Source of the DNA: Salimicrobium halophilum
GTDB lineage: Bacteria; Bacillota; Bacilli; Bacillales; Halobacillaceae
Assembly: GCF_900100295.1 (NCBI RefSeq)
Contig: NZ_FNEV01000001.1
Coordinates: forward strand, 124,001-188,000
DNA: 64,000 bases
Reading direction: 5' to 3'
Shown here: positions 37,240-46,123 of the stretch, piece after piece
Numbering within the stretch: the first letter of the stretch is position 1
Layout: the number at the start of each line of letters is the position of its first letter
Position numbers and translations under genes: made by a program
Notes under the pieces: model-generated
What the model was told of the DNA's origin: nothing
Seen by the model: only the letters and a program-made list of their open reading frames with translations
Databases searched by the model: none

Positions 37240-37400
37240 TATGTTTTCATTTTTTCCACAGGAAGACGTCTCTATCGAAATTCATTGAAACCTTCAGGGG
37301 TCCTTGGTCGTTATAAGGAAAGAGTCGTTTTACACCTATTGAAAATGGGGAATACTATATAGAATGATTTTTCAGTTGTGTGGATGGAGGAGGAACTTTT

Positions 37401-39272
37401 GTGAAAGAGTGGATAAAAAGCCCCCCCTTATTTGTTTTAGCGGCGCTTTTATTCGGCATCAAAACATATATCGTCTATAGGTTCATGTTCGGTATTACGA
37501 TCGAGAGTCTTCTGCAGGAATTTATACTGTTCTTGAATCCGATTGTGAGCGCTTATGTCATCTTCGTCATAAGTGTATGGTTGAAAGAGAAGAAACAGGG
37601 GACATATTTAAAGTACACGGCTTTGATTGGGACGGTAATTCTTTACGTCAATTTATTGTTTTATAGAAATTTCACGGATTTTATAACGGTTCCGGTTTTA
37701 TTCCAGGGGAATAATGCAGCGGATTTGACTTCAAGTATATTCACATTGATCCATCTTTCTGACATTATCCTGTTCATAGACGTGATCCTGATATGGACGT
37801 TAAGCAAACGGTCGTATGGATCCGTCACCTACAACAAACATCAGAGAGTAGCTGCTACAGCCGTTATGTTCCTTTTGCTGGCGACGAATGTGACTTTCGC
37901 TGAAATGGAAAGGCCGATGCTTTTTGCCAGAACCTTCGACCGGGAGTACCTTGTGAAAAACATCGGGCTGTTCAATTATCATGTATACGATGTTTCGATG
38001 CAGACGAAAACGAGAGCGCAACGTGTCATGGCGGACGGTAGCGAAATCCAGGAAATCAAGGATTATATTTCTGAAGAGAAGGACGAAGAGAATACTGCGG
38101 AAGATCTGTTCGGTATAGCCGAAGATAGAAACGTAGTGTTCATAAGTGTCGAGTCCATGCAGAACTTTGTATTGGATAAGGAAGTGAACGGGAAGGAAAT
38201 CACTCCGTTTCTCAATGATTTCAAAGAGGATGAAGATACGATCTGGTTCGAAAACTTCTATCATCAGACTGCTCAGGGAAAGACATCAGATTCTGAATTT
38301 ATAGTGGAGAATTCTCTATATCCGCTTGATCGTGGAGCCGTCTATTTTACTCATGCCCAAAACGAGTATCATGCGCTTCCGGAAATTCTGAATCAGGAAG
38401 GGTACACTCCTTCGGTTTTCCATGCGAATAATCGAAGCTTCTGGAACCGCGATATGATGTATGAAAATCTCGGGTATGACCATTTTTATTCTCAAAGGGA
38501 GTACGAAGTGACGGATGAGAATTCCTTCGGATGGGGACTCGAGGACAAAGCCTTTTATGAGCAGTCCCTTCCGTATCTGAAGAATCAGGAGAAACCTTTT
38601 TACAGTAAATTCATAACCCTGACGCATCACTTTCCTTTTGAACTTCCGGAAAAGAAAGCATCCATCGATAAATTGGAAACAAGTTCGAACACACTGAACC
38701 AGTACGTGCAGACAGCCAGATATACGGATGAATCGTTGGAAGGGTTTCTTACCCGCCTGAAAGAAGAAGGGCTATATGAAAATACGATGTTCGTGTTTAT
38801 GGGAGATCACTACGGAATCAGTGAATTCCACAATAGTGCTATGAGTGAATTTTTGAACAAAGAAATTACTGGGTATGAACATGTACAATTGCAACGAGTT
38901 CCGATGATGATCCACATTCCCGGATACGGGGAAGGGAAGAAATACGAGAAGATCACGGGACAAATCGATATGAAGCCGACATTGCTGCATCTGCTTGGAA
39001 TCGAGGAAAAAAATGAGCTGAATTTCGGTGAAAACATGTTCGATCAGAATAGAAAAGGTTTTGTAGCGCTAAGAGATGGCAGTTTCATAACAGAAGACTA
39101 TATATACACAGATTCTGTCTGCTATCAAAAAGATTCAGAAGAGCCTGTAGAAGTGGAAAACGGGGAAGAATCTCCTTGTGCTCCGTGGAAAGAGAAAGTA
39201 TCCAAAGAGTTGGGGTATTCGGACGATATCATCTACGGAGACCTGTTCAGGTTCTATGATTTCAAGGAGTAA
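37401..39272 (+). CDS. yqgS: Lipoteichoic acid synthase family protein (LtaS/YqgS type)
   Basis: A 623-aa enzyme with five N-terminal membrane helices (residues 8-185) and an extracellular sulfatase-like domain. It polymerises or primes glycerol-phosphate chains from phosphatidylglycerol. Metal and catalytic motifs are FISVESMQNF, the nucleophile Thr in QGKTSDSEF (about 295), and MGDHYGISE. The gene follows glcK as yqgS does in B. subtilis. GGAGGAGG 7 nt before GTG 37401 fixes the start; an in-frame start at 37380 lies upstream of it. Confidence 0.92.
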   Translation: MKEWIKSPPLFVLAALLFGIKTYIVYRFMFGITIESLLQEFILFLNPIVSAYVIFVISVWLKEKKQGTYLKYTALIGTVILYVNLLFYRNFTDFITVPVLFQGNNAADLTSSIFTLIHLSDIILFIDVILIWTLSKRSYGSVTYNKHQRVAATAVMFLLLATNVTFAEMERPMLFARTFDREYLVKNIGLFNYHVYDVSMQTKTRAQRVMADGSEIQEIKDYISEEKDEENTAEDLFGIAEDRNVVFISVESMQNFVLDKEVNGKEITPFLNDFKEDEDTIWFENFYHQTAQGKTSDSEFIVENSLYPLDRGAVYFTHAQNEYHALPEILNQEGYTPSVFHANNRSFWNRDMMYENLGYDHFYSQREYEVTDENSFGWGLEDKAFYEQSLPYLKNQEKPFYSKFITLTHHFPFELPEKKASIDKLETSSNTLNQYVQTARYTDESLEGFLTRLKEEGLYENTMFVFMGDHYGISEFHNSAMSEFLNKEITGYEHVQLQRVPMMIHIPGYGEGKKYEKITGQIDMKPTLLHLLGIEEKNELNFGENMFDQNRKGFVALRDGSFITEDYIYTDSVCYQKDSEEPVEVENGEESPCAPWKEKVSKELGYSDDIIYGDLFRFYDFKE

Positions 39273-39275
39273 TAG

Positions 39276-39306
39276 AAAAGTCGTCCTTTCAGAGGGCGAC
39301 TTTTCC
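39276..39306 (+). terminator. Terminator after yqgS
   Basis: AAAAGTCGTCC pairs with GGGCGACTTTT around TTTCAGA. The final T run is short. Confidence 0.75.
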
Positions 39307-39338
39307 TGTTGCATACCGTACGAATGGGAGGTCAACAA

Positions 39339-40025
39339 ATGATAGAATTCAAAAATGTAAGTCATGGCCCGCTGGAAAATCTTTCGTTCAAGATTGAACA
39401 GAATGATAGAGCGATTTTGTTCGGTCCCTCTGGAGCAGGGAAGAGTACGATGCTCTTTCTGTTCAATCGACTGAAAGACCCGGAGCAGGGTGAAATATTT
39501 TATAAGGGAAAACCTATCGAAGAAGTACCTATCACGACACTGCGTCAAAAGGTCGGTCTACTTCTACAATCACCTAATCTGTTCCCGGGGACTGTTCTTG
39601 ATAATTTAAAGTATGGCCCGTCATTGACAAATTCATGGGAACCCGGGGCTGAAGAGAAGTTATTGGAGTACGTACAACTTCCTCTCGATATAAAGGACCG
39701 TGATGTAGATCACTTATCCGGGGGGCAACAGCAGAGGGTTTCTTTGGCCCGCACACTTGCAAATGAACCGGAGGTGCTCCTGCTCGATGAACCGACGAGT
39801 GCTCTTGATAACAAAACGGCGGAAGATATCGAACATGTGTTGAAAGAGCTTATTGAGGCACACAACCTGACAATGGTCATGGTCACCCATCAGATGGACC
39901 AGGCGAGGCGTCTTGGAACGAAGGGCCTCTTTATGCACGAAGGAAGAATTCAGGAAACCGGAGAACTGCCGGGAATGCTGGATGATCCGAAAACGAAAGA
40001 GTTGAAAGAATATTTACAAGAATAG
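39339..40025 (+). CDS. fetA: ABC transporter ATP-binding protein, FetA-like
   Basis: A 228-aa ATPase with Walker A GPSGAGKST, Q loop VGLLLQSPNLFPG, signature LSGGQQQRV, Walker [13 protein letters not shown] and switch His VTHQM. It pairs with a FetB-type permease 14 bp downstream. In E. coli FetAB (YbbLM) relieves iron overload by export. The substrate here is inferred from the partner. GGGAGGT precedes ATG 39339; an in-frame start at 39309 is rejected because it overlaps the terminator arm. Confidence 0.87.
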   Translation: MIEFKNVSHGPLENLSFKIEQNDRAILFGPSGAGKSTMLFLFNRLKDPEQGEIFYKGKPIEEVPITTLRQKVGLLLQSPNLFPGTVLDNLKYGPSLTNSWEPGAEEKLLEYVQLPLDIKDRDVDHLSGGQQQRVSLARTLANEPEVLLLDEPTSALDNKTAEDIEHVLKELIEAHNLTMVMVTHQMDQARRLGTKGLFMHEGRIQETGELPGMLDDPKTKELKEYLQE

Positions 40026-40039
40026 AGAAGAGGGATGGC

Positions 40040-40834
40040 ATGTCTCCTGAAATTTCGAATCAATCGTTGCTGTTTTTAATTATTTTTGTAGTCGTTCCAT
40101 TGTCTTTATCATATTTTTATCAATTGGGGATGAGTAAGAATATCATCGTCTCTTCCCTGAGAGGTACGATCCAGTTATTTGCGATAGGGTACATTCTTAC
40201 TTTCCTGTTCGATTTGAATGCGTTTATAGGTATTCCTTTTATGATAACGGTGATGATTGTTATCGCAAGTTTTCATGCGCGAAAAAAAGGCAAAGAGTTG
40301 CCCTATGTTTTGCCTACGATCTTTTTTGGGCTAATTTTAGTAGAAGTGAGTGTGCTTTCATTGTGGCTGCTCTTTGATATGGTGGAATTCACGCCGTCTG
40401 AGGTGATACCGATGAGCGGAATGGTGATCGGAAACAGTATGGTAGCGATGGGGCTTGCTCTCGAAAGGATGAAGAGCGAGTTCACGGAGAACAGCGGGAG
40501 ACTTTTAGCAGCTCTTTCTCTCGGTGCTGAGCCGAAACAGGCATCCCACCTTATCGTGCAGCGGACATTGAACGCCGCTCTGATACCGAATGTGGATCGG
40601 ATAAAGACGATCGGTCTTGTGCAGTTACCCGGAATGATGACAGGTCTGATTCTGGGAGGAGTAGAGCCTATAATGGCTATCAAATACCAACTGGTCATTT
40701 CCCTGAGCATTTTTTCCTCTGTGTCCCTGAGTGCTATGTTCGTAACTCTGGTTATGTATAAGCATTTCTTTACGAAAAACAAGCAATTGCTTGATTCAGA
40801 AGAAGCGCTGAAGGAATATTCTTCACGTGGATAG
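40040..40834 (+). CDS. fetB: Iron export ABC transporter permease, FetB-like
   Basis: A 264-aa membrane protein of the FetB/UPF0014 family with about seven helices. Family phrases are SLRGTIQLFAIGYIL, MSGMVIGNSMVAMGLALERM and LPGMMTGLILGGVEPI. It has no close similarity to usual ABC permease EAA loops, as expected for FetB. It forms an operon with fetA and ends at a bidirectional terminator. No Fur-like site is evident upstream. Confidence 0.9.
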   Translation: MSPEISNQSLLFLIIFVVVPLSLSYFYQLGMSKNIIVSSLRGTIQLFAIGYILTFLFDLNAFIGIPFMITVMIVIASFHARKKGKELPYVLPTIFFGLILVEVSVLSLWLLFDMVEFTPSEVIPMSGMVIGNSMVAMGLALERMKSEFTENSGRLLAALSLGAEPKQASHLIVQRTLNAALIPNVDRIKTIGLVQLPGMMTGLILGGVEPIMAIKYQLVISLSIFSSVSLSAMFVTLVMYKHFFTKNKQLLDSEEALKEYSSRG

Positions 40835-40855
40835 GAAGAGAAAATCGATCCATGA

Positions 40856-40885
40856 AAAAAACCGCTGATCAATTCAGCGGTTTTT
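40856..40885. terminator. Bidirectional terminator between fetB and yqgW
   Basis: AAAAACCGCTGA pairs with TCAGCGGTTTTT around TCAAT. T runs exist on both strands. Confidence 0.88.
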
Positions 40886-40939
40886 AAAAATGAAGCGACG
40901 GAGAACTGGTCGCTCGCAGCAATATAGAACCCGGTGACT

Positions 40940-41104
40940 TTAACCGAACAGGTTAGCGTAGATGGTCATTACAGAGAACCATCCAAATACCAATGCAGAA
41001 ACCATAGCAAAAGCTACAGCGAAAAAGTTCTTCGTTTTGATCTCCCTGAACACTGCTGCTAAGCAGAGAATAGTTACGAGTAATAACAAGATAGCTGTTA
41101 CCAT
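40940..41104 (-). CDS. yqgW: DUF2759 small membrane protein (YqgW)
   Basis: A 54-aa minus-strand gene that begins MVTAILLLLVTILCLAAVF and ends VMTIYANLFG. Two hydrophobic helices are separated by a REIKTKN turn. This matches the DUF2759/YqgW family. GGGGGTG lies 6 nt before the ATG on the minus strand. It lies between fetB and yqgX, next to yqgX as in B. subtilis. Function is unknown. Confidence 0.87.
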   Translation of the reverse strand: MVTAILLLLVTILCLAAVFREIKTKNFFAVAFAMVSALVFGWFSVMTIYANLFG

Positions 41105-41249
41105 AACCGCACCCCCTATTTCTTTATATCTGTACCGTTGTACGAGATGTTATACTTATGTAGTGAACTCATTCTTCACTTATTTTATAGGATTATCAAG
41201 CATTTGTCGAGGTATTATCAAATAAATTTAGAAACAAGGAGAGGTGCTT

Positions 41250-41873
41250 ATGCTTAGGATTGCAAGAATACCCTTGGGACCGATAGGAACCAATGGATAC
41301 GTGCTTTATAAAGAGGGTAGAGCTCTAGTCATCGACCCGGGAGGAGATTTCGATAAATTACATACATTTATGGAAGAGAAGAATCTTCAAGTCGAAGCGA
41401 TCTTGTTGACTCATGCACATTTCGACCATATAGGAGCCGTTGAAGAAGTGAGGAAGCATTACAAAGCGCCGGTGTATGTACACTTGGAAGAGGCGGATTG
41501 GCTGGAGACGCCCTCGAAAAATGGATCCGAATGGTTCGGCATGGATCCGGTCGTTGCCAACGGTCCCGATTTCATTTTAGAACCGGGGACTCAAAGGATT
41601 GGTGACTTTCAGTTCGAAGTCAGGCATGTACCGGGTCATTCGCCTGGAAGTGTAGCGTTTGTGTTCCGTAATGAACGCTTTACGATTGCGGGAGACACAC
41701 TGTTCCAAAGAGGTATTGGTCGAACGGATCTTCCTGGAGGGGATTACGAACAACTGATTGATGCTATCCTTGAACAACTGCTCACGTTGAGGGATGATAT
41801 GAAAATATACCCGGGTCACGGTGAACCTACAACGGTAGGGGAAGAGAGAAAAGCAAATCCTTTCTTGACGTAA
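41250..41873 (+). CDS. yqgX: Metallo-beta-lactamase fold hydrolase (YqgX)
   Basis: A 207-aa glyoxalase-II-like hydrolase. Zinc ligands are in LTHAHFDHIGA, VPGHSPGSV, AGDTLF and PGHGEPT. The start RIPLGPIGTNGYVL is typical for YqgX. It may act on a thioester such as S-lactoyl-bacillithiol, but this is inference from family. AAGGAGAGG precedes ATG 41250; a GTG six bases upstream overlaps the ribosome site. Confidence 0.92.
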   Translation: MLRIARIPLGPIGTNGYVLYKEGRALVIDPGGDFDKLHTFMEEKNLQVEAILLTHAHFDHIGAVEEVRKHYKAPVYVHLEEADWLETPSKNGSEWFGMDPVVANGPDFILEPGTQRIGDFQFEVRHVPGHSPGSVAFVFRNERFTIAGDTLFQRGIGRTDLPGGDYEQLIDAILEQLLTLRDDMKIYPGHGEPTTVGEERKANPFLT

Positions 41874-41918
41874 AAAAACTGTTCCATAAGTGGTGAACAC
41901 TTGTGGAACAGCTTTTTT
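41874..41918. terminator. Bidirectional terminator between yqgX and yqgY
   Basis: CTGTTCCATAAGTG pairs with CACTTGTGGAACAG around GTGAA, with seven Ts on the plus strand and a matching A run on the other side. Confidence 0.9.
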
Positions 41919-42157
41919 TAGTGGAAACCCGGTTGCAAAATGAATGACGTATAATAAGTGAATCCAATCATAAAGACTGTCAAGTAAGAGAAAAATATGT
42001 AGACATACATACGTTCAGACAGCTTAAGAAAACCAATTGCAAGGAAAAAGGCAGTTTGGGCAAGACAGATCAAGGAAGCTTCCATCATGTCACCGGTATA
42101 AAACATGACTGCAAATATTCCTGTCCAAAAGGCCAGCGTACGAAACATACGATCCAT
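41918..42157 (-). CDS. yqgY: DUF2626 small membrane protein (YqgY)
   Basis: A 79-aa protein that starts MDRMFRTLAFWTGIFAVMFY and continues with LKLSERMYVYIF, the DUF2626/YqgY pattern. Three hydrophobic helices fill most of its length. GGAGGGGA lies upstream on the minus strand. Its neighbour yqgX and the comG genes beyond match the B. subtilis order. Function is unknown. Confidence 0.88.
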   Translation of the reverse strand: MDRMFRTLAFWTGIFAVMFYTGDMMEASLICLAQTAFFLAIGFLKLSERMYVYIFFSYLTVFMIGFTYYTSFILQPGFH

Positions 42158-42228
42158 ACTTCTTCCCCTCCTTCGTATTTAACTATCATTCATATTATAT
42201 ACGAGAATAAAGCGGTTGTAAATAAAAG

Positions 42229-42603
42229 TTAAGGTTCCTGTACACTCAATTCATAAGTCAGACGATGACTTTTGGATAACCCTTTGTATTCCACAGTATA
42301 ATCACACACGGCTGTACTCATCACTTTCTGACATGTTACAGCGCTGGTCCCTTCTTCAAATGATCGACGGATCGTAAGTGGAAAGTTCTCTCTGGATTTG
42401 ATCACCGGGCTCCATGAAGTATGAGCGGACTGGTAGTATTGTTGCAGCTGATAACTTGTTTTGAGGGATTGGTTCAGTTCCATATGTTGTTGATGAACGT
42501 GAAGTGCGGCACTGAATAGCATCAAAAAGAGGGAACAAAAAGCCAGCACCCAAGGATAGTAGAACCCGTCCTGATTATAGAGGGATGAAAAAGATCTTTT
42601 CAA
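42229..42603 (-). CDS. comGG: Competence minor pseudopilin-like protein ComGG
   Basis: A 124-aa protein with one N-terminal membrane helix (residues 16-36), preceded by QDGFYYPWVL, a divergent prepilin leader. It contains a Cys pair (TCQK and AVCDY). It is the last of seven comG genes and overlaps comGF by 29 bp. ComGG is the most variable member, so the name rests on position and topology. Confidence 0.82.
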   Translation of the reverse strand: MKRSFSSLYNQDGFYYPWVLAFCSLFLMLFSAALHVHQQHMELNQSLKTSYQLQQYYQSAHTSWSPVIKSRENFPLTIRRSFEEGTSAVTCQKVMSTAVCDYTVEYKGLSKSHRLTYELSVQEP

Positions 42604-42985
42604 AGCTTTGTCCTCCTTCGAGGGTAGAGTTCATCCTTAAGAACCCCCTGTCCAGGGAGAAAGAGATGTCTTTCACCTGGTAGAGGAGGATCTCATGGCC
42701 TTTATCGTTGACTCTTCTTCTTACCATGTTTTTGTAAGGCTCCAGCTTGACGGTTTCTCCTTCTCTATTCCTGAAAGTAAGGATACTCCCTGTAGCCGTA
42801 ATAGAAGAAGAGGTATTCAATTCTCTCTGGATGGTCTGTGTGAATTGATGAATAGGCCAGTCGTTTTCCCAAGCGTCCGTAGATAAATGGTGTACCAGAG
42901 GAATCAGAATGGTGAGTGCAATCAACATAACGGTTATAGATAGCAATATTTCCGCTAAAGTGAATCCATCTCTGTTCTTAAACAT
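42575..42985 (-). CDS. comGF: Competence pseudopilin ComGF
   Basis: A 136-aa minor pseudopilin. The leader MFKNRDGFTLAEILL has the prepilin peptidase site after Gly, with Glu at position 5. It then shows a long hydrophobic helix and a polar C-terminal domain. The ATG at 42985 overlaps the comGE stop (ATGTTTAA), so translation is coupled; no ribosome site is seen. An in-frame extension to 43045 lies inside comGE and is not needed. Confidence 0.87.
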   Translation of the reverse strand: MFKNRDGFTLAEILLSITVMLIALTILIPLVHHLSTDAWENDWPIHQFTQTIQRELNTSSSITATGSILTFRNREGETVKLEPYKNMVRRRVNDKGHEILLYQVKDISFSLDRGFLRMNSTLEGGQSFEKIFFIPL

Positions 42986-43274
42986 GAAGACAATACTTGT
43001 GTGTTCTTCTATGGGTCCATTCCGCACAATACCGGTTCTGTTCATGGTGAACGGTCACCGGAAAAGTGTACGATAGTTGTCCATCAGTCTTTTCCAATAA
43101 TACGTATTCATGCAAAAGAACCATCACCTCTCTTTCTTCTTTAAGCTCTTCAATCGAGCTTGTTATATTCATGAAAACAGGAAGTAGGAGCGTACAAAAA
43201 ATACTCAGGAGAGCCATGCTCCCGATGGCCTCCATTAAGATGAATCCTTTATTGTCGATCAATGACCACTCCAT
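42978..43274 (-). CDS. comGE: Competence pseudopilin-like protein ComGE
   Basis: A 98-aa protein with leader MEWSLIDNKGFILMEAIGSM and a following helix. The cleavage site G/F and Glu at +5 fit a type IV prepilin-like processing site. It overlaps comGD by 26 bp and comGF by 8 bp. The start is uncertain, as an in-frame ATG at 43322 and a TTG at 43262 exist. Confidence 0.8.
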   Translation of the reverse strand: MEWSLIDNKGFILMEAIGSMALLSIFCTLLLPVFMNITSSIEELKEEREVMVLLHEYVLLEKTDGQLSYTFPVTVHHEQNRYCAEWTHRRTHKYCLHV

Positions 43275-43719
43275 TCCTTCCAAATGGAAATAATATCCTA
43301 TATTCGTTATTTTTTGTTTCAATCAGCATAGTTCCAGGGTTACTGAACGTCCCGTTATTATAGAAAAGTACATGTTGTTTCAGGGACAAAAAGGTGATTT
43401 CCCAGTCAGGAGGAAACGAACCAGTGACAATCATGGGAGAGCCCCAGTCTTTGTATGCCTGGTATGAGTTGTCTGTTGCATTGATGTATAAAGTGTGGAC
43501 CTCCCCGCGGTTCACGCTTAACTGCTGGACGAAATGGATATCGTCAGCGAATGTTTTCATCACCCTTTTCTCTTTAAGACTACTGAAAGCCGAGTGTTGA
43601 CCCGGAAGAACTATCACTAAGGAGACGGTGATAAAGCAAAGAACAATGAGCACTTCTACAAGCGTAAACCCTCTATGGGACTGCAACGATTTCCGAAATT
43701 TCGCCAGTGGTATTATCAT
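43249..43719 (-). CDS. comGD: Competence pseudopilin ComGD
   Basis: A 156-aa prepilin-like protein. The processing motif HRGFTLVEVLIVLCF is clear. The leader is long from ATG 43719 (17 residues before the cleavage point). Alternatives are ATG 43737 and TTG 43686; the last gives a short leader MQSHRG. It overlaps comGC in every case. ComGD is a minor subunit of the DNA-uptake pseudopilus. Confidence 0.86.
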   Translation of the reverse strand: MIIPLAKFRKSLQSHRGFTLVEVLIVLCFITVSLVIVLPGQHSAFSSLKEKRVMKTFADDIHFVQQLSVNRGEVHTLYINATDNSYQAYKDWGSPMIVTGSFPPDWEITFLSLKQHVLFYNNGTFSNPGTMLIETKNNEYRILFPFGRNGVVIDRQ

Positions 43720-43984
43720 ATCCAAGTGCTTTACCATTCGGACATGTATCCTGTTTCAGATACCCTGCATCTTTGAGAGCTTCCAGGGACTCTGGGAAAG
43801 TTTCGTTCTCCATAAAATAAGACTCGACTTGTGCTTCTGCTGTCAACGTGAAGGCTTCGCAACCTTTCGTGCGGATGGTGTTATTATTCTCGGTAATATT
43901 CGGGAGAGCGATAATCAGTAGTACGGTAATGATCAAGAGGACAACGAGCATCTCAACAAGGGTGAAACCGGAATCATTTTTCAA
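43673..43984 (-). CDS. comGC: Major competence pseudopilin ComGC
   Basis: A 103-aa major pseudopilin. The leader MKNDSG is very short, followed by FTLVEMLVVLLIITVLLII. Two Cys (KGCEAF and DTCPNG) can form the intramolecular disulfide needed for ComGC stability. The start codon is TTG at 43984, with GAGGTGA upstream on the minus strand. It needs ComC (prepilin peptidase), which is not in this window. Confidence 0.93.
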   Translation of the reverse strand: MKNDSGFTLVEMLVVLLIITVLLIIALPNITENNNTIRTKGCEAFTLTAEAQVESYFMENETFPESLEALKDAGYLKQDTCPNGKALGYDNTTGEISEIVAVP

Positions 43985-44007
43985 GAGTAATCACCTCATC
44001 ATAGTTT

Positions 44008-45036
44008 TTAATAGACTTGGATCCAGTTATATAACGGCAGCATGATGGATAGATAAATCGAAATGATGATCAGTGCTGCAACTGATAATACGATCGGGTG
44101 GATCAGTTCGATCGTTTTCTCCGTTTTTGTCTTTAGCTGGTCCAGGAAGTGGAAGGCGAGCAAAGATAGTTCATCGGCCAGCGCCTGGTTATCATTCGCT
44201 TCATGAAAAACGGATATGATCTCTTTTCTCATCAGGGTGGATGCATTGGCTGCCATGGCAAGGGTGTTACCTTCCGACAAAGAGAGAAGCATCGTTTTTG
44301 CACTGAAAGATAGTTCTTTTTGTTTTTGTTGATCAATGAGGATATCAAGCACCTGGTTGAGTGAAAAGCCGGCTTTCAGCATGGAACTTGCGTGGATGGC
44401 GAACTGATAACTGACGATGTAGGATTTGACCATTTGAACATAAGGGATCCTTTTATAGATTTCGAGCTTTCGTTTCATGGGCAGGGAAGCTGCATAGATC
44501 TTGTAGATCAGGAAAGCTGTAAGAAAAAGAAAGCCCAGGCCCGTCACTAGAGTGATGGTATAATCCAGTCCCTGGAAAATGAAGAGAGACCATGGTTTAT
44601 CTTCTTCGTGGGCATAAAGACTTTCAAAACTGGGGATGACGGATTTTTTCATAAAGTAGAAAGTGATGAATAGAAACAAAAGCAGAATCAGAGGATAGCG
44701 CAACGTTTGCCACAATTTCTTTTTTGAGTCATGGGAAATGACTAACAGTTGATAACATTGCCGGAATAAAGAAGGGAAGTCTTTTCTCACTTTGCCGAAA
44801 TACAGGAAGGATATGACCATGGGGGAAAAACGGGCCTTTCTGAAAGCTTCTTCCAATGAATCCCCTTTTTTGAAATGGTAAAGGAGTTCGGAAGTCAGAG
44901 GCTTCAGATCTTCGTCCCACCCCGTGATGTCCAGGGCACGATGAACAGGGTATCCTTTTTCGAGAAGGGGGGACATTCGTTTGAAAAAATGAATCTGTAC
45001 AGGAAGAGGGAGTTGTTTACGGTTGAAGATATCCAT
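44008..45036 (-). CDS. comGB: Competence pseudopilus assembly membrane protein ComGB
   Basis: A GspF/PilC-family inner membrane platform protein of 342 aa with three to four membrane helices and two T2SF cytoplasmic domains (KKGDSLEEAFRKARFSPMV and MLLSLSEGNTLAMAA). It overlaps the 3' end of comGA by 20 bp. ATG 45036 (MDIFNRKQ) is chosen over the longer frame to 45111, which would lie inside comGA. Confidence 0.92.
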   Translation of the reverse strand: MDIFNRKQLPLPVQIHFFKRMSPLLEKGYPVHRALDITGWDEDLKPLTSELLYHFKKGDSLEEAFRKARFSPMVISFLYFGKVRKDFPSLFRQCYQLLVISHDSKKKLWQTLRYPLILLLFLFITFYFMKKSVIPSFESLYAHEEDKPWSLFIFQGLDYTITLVTGLGFLFLTAFLIYKIYAASLPMKRKLEIYKRIPYVQMVKSYIVSYQFAIHASSMLKAGFSLNQVLDILIDQQKQKELSFSAKTMLLSLSEGNTLAMAANASTLMRKEIISVFHEANDNQALADELSLLAFHFLDQLKTKTEKTIELIHPIVLSVAALIIISIYLSIMLPLYNWIQVY

Positions 45037-45988
45037 AAGCGATTGCTTTCTTTTTGATGTGGGGGAATGTTTGAGTAGAAGAGAAGAGGTGACCGTCGAA
45101 GGTGGAAGCAAGAGAATCTTCTTCCAGAATTTCCATGATCGCCGCTCGCCTTTTTATCAGGGGGGAGTTGATGAGTCGCTGGCTGGCAATCGCTCTCAGG
45201 GTTTGTTGAAGGTCCGATTCCGGGATGTTCATTTCCAGGAGTCGTCGGATGGTGCCTTGTGCATCTTTGGCGTGCAGGGTGCTGAAAACGAGATGTCCAC
45301 TGAGGGCTGCTCTTACTGCGAACTGGGCAGTTTTTTCATCACGAAGTTCGCCCACCATAATTATGTCGGGATCATGCCTCAAAGCAGCCTTTAAACCTTC
45401 ATCGTAGGTGAACCCATTCTTTTCGTTTATCTGCACCTGGATGATACCCGGCACATATTTCTCGACTGGATCTTCCAGGGTGATAGCTTGCAGTCCCCGT
45501 TGCTCGAGGATGGTATCCATAATCGCGTATAGGGTGGTCGATTTGCCGCATCCGGTAGGTCCTGTGAATAGGACAAGCCCAGAAGAATAATCACACCACT
45601 GAAGCACTTTATTGAGTTGGTCCCGGAATAAAAATAATCGGTGGATGGGTAACTTCCTGTGACTGGATAATAAACGTATGGCGAGACTTTCTGACTCGGA
45701 AAGGGGGAGGGTGGAAAGTCTGAGATCGACTTGATCATCATGGAAACGGTGAGAAATCCTGCCGTTTTGAGGGAACTTCATCTCACCTATATCCATCTCC
45801 GATGAAAACTTGAAATATGCGAGAAGTTTCTGGTAAACGAATGGGGTGATAGAACGATAGAATGTTCTTATTCCTGCTACACGCATAAATATATGGGTGG
45901 CACTCGAATGGGGGATGAAATGGATATCTGATGCTTCTTTTTCTATTGCGTCCCTGAGGATCTCTTCGCTTAATGTTTTGACGTTCAC
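45017..45988 (-). CDS. comGA: Competence pseudopilus ATPase ComGA
   Basis: A GspE/PilB-family traffic ATPase of 323 aa. Walker A is GPTGCGKSTT, the Asp box is TLEDPVE, Walker B is DIIMVGELRDEKTA and the His box is FSTLHAKDA. It powers assembly of the DNA-uptake pseudopilus and affects growth arrest during competence. GTG 45988 lies 11 nt after GGAGG; a GTG within the ribosome site (46000) begins the same frame but is unlikely. I saw no clear ComK AAAAnnnnnTTTT box upstream. Confidence 0.93.
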   Translation of the reverse strand: MNVKTLSEEILRDAIEKEASDIHFIPHSSATHIFMRVAGIRTFYRSITPFVYQKLLAYFKFSSEMDIGEMKFPQNGRISHRFHDDQVDLRLSTLPLSESESLAIRLLSSHRKLPIHRLFLFRDQLNKVLQWCDYSSGLVLFTGPTGCGKSTTLYAIMDTILEQRGLQAITLEDPVEKYVPGIIQVQINEKNGFTYDEGLKAALRHDPDIIMVGELRDEKTAQFAVRAALSGHLVFSTLHAKDAQGTIRRLLEMNIPESDLQQTLRAIASQRLINSPLIKRRAAIMEILEEDSLASTFDGHLFSSTQTFPHIKKKAIAYGYLQP

Positions 45989-46123
45989 TACATAAATCAC
46001 CTCCGTATTGGTTGTGTATATAAGTATTCGACATAATTCTGGAAACTCCTTCTCTTTCAGAGATTTTGTTTAAAAAATATACCTGATGAACAAAATAAAG
46101 GTAAGAGAAAGGAGGGGTGAGGG

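Noticed and set aside
40040-40834. Fur box ahead of fetAB
   Set aside because: The region before fetA is filled by the yqgS terminator and ribosome site, with no GATAATGATTATC-like palindrome visible.
45989-46123. ComK boxes between comGA and yqzE
   Set aside because: I searched by eye for AAAA-5-TTTT pairs and saw only the reverse arrangement (TTTTTTAAACAAAA), which does not match.
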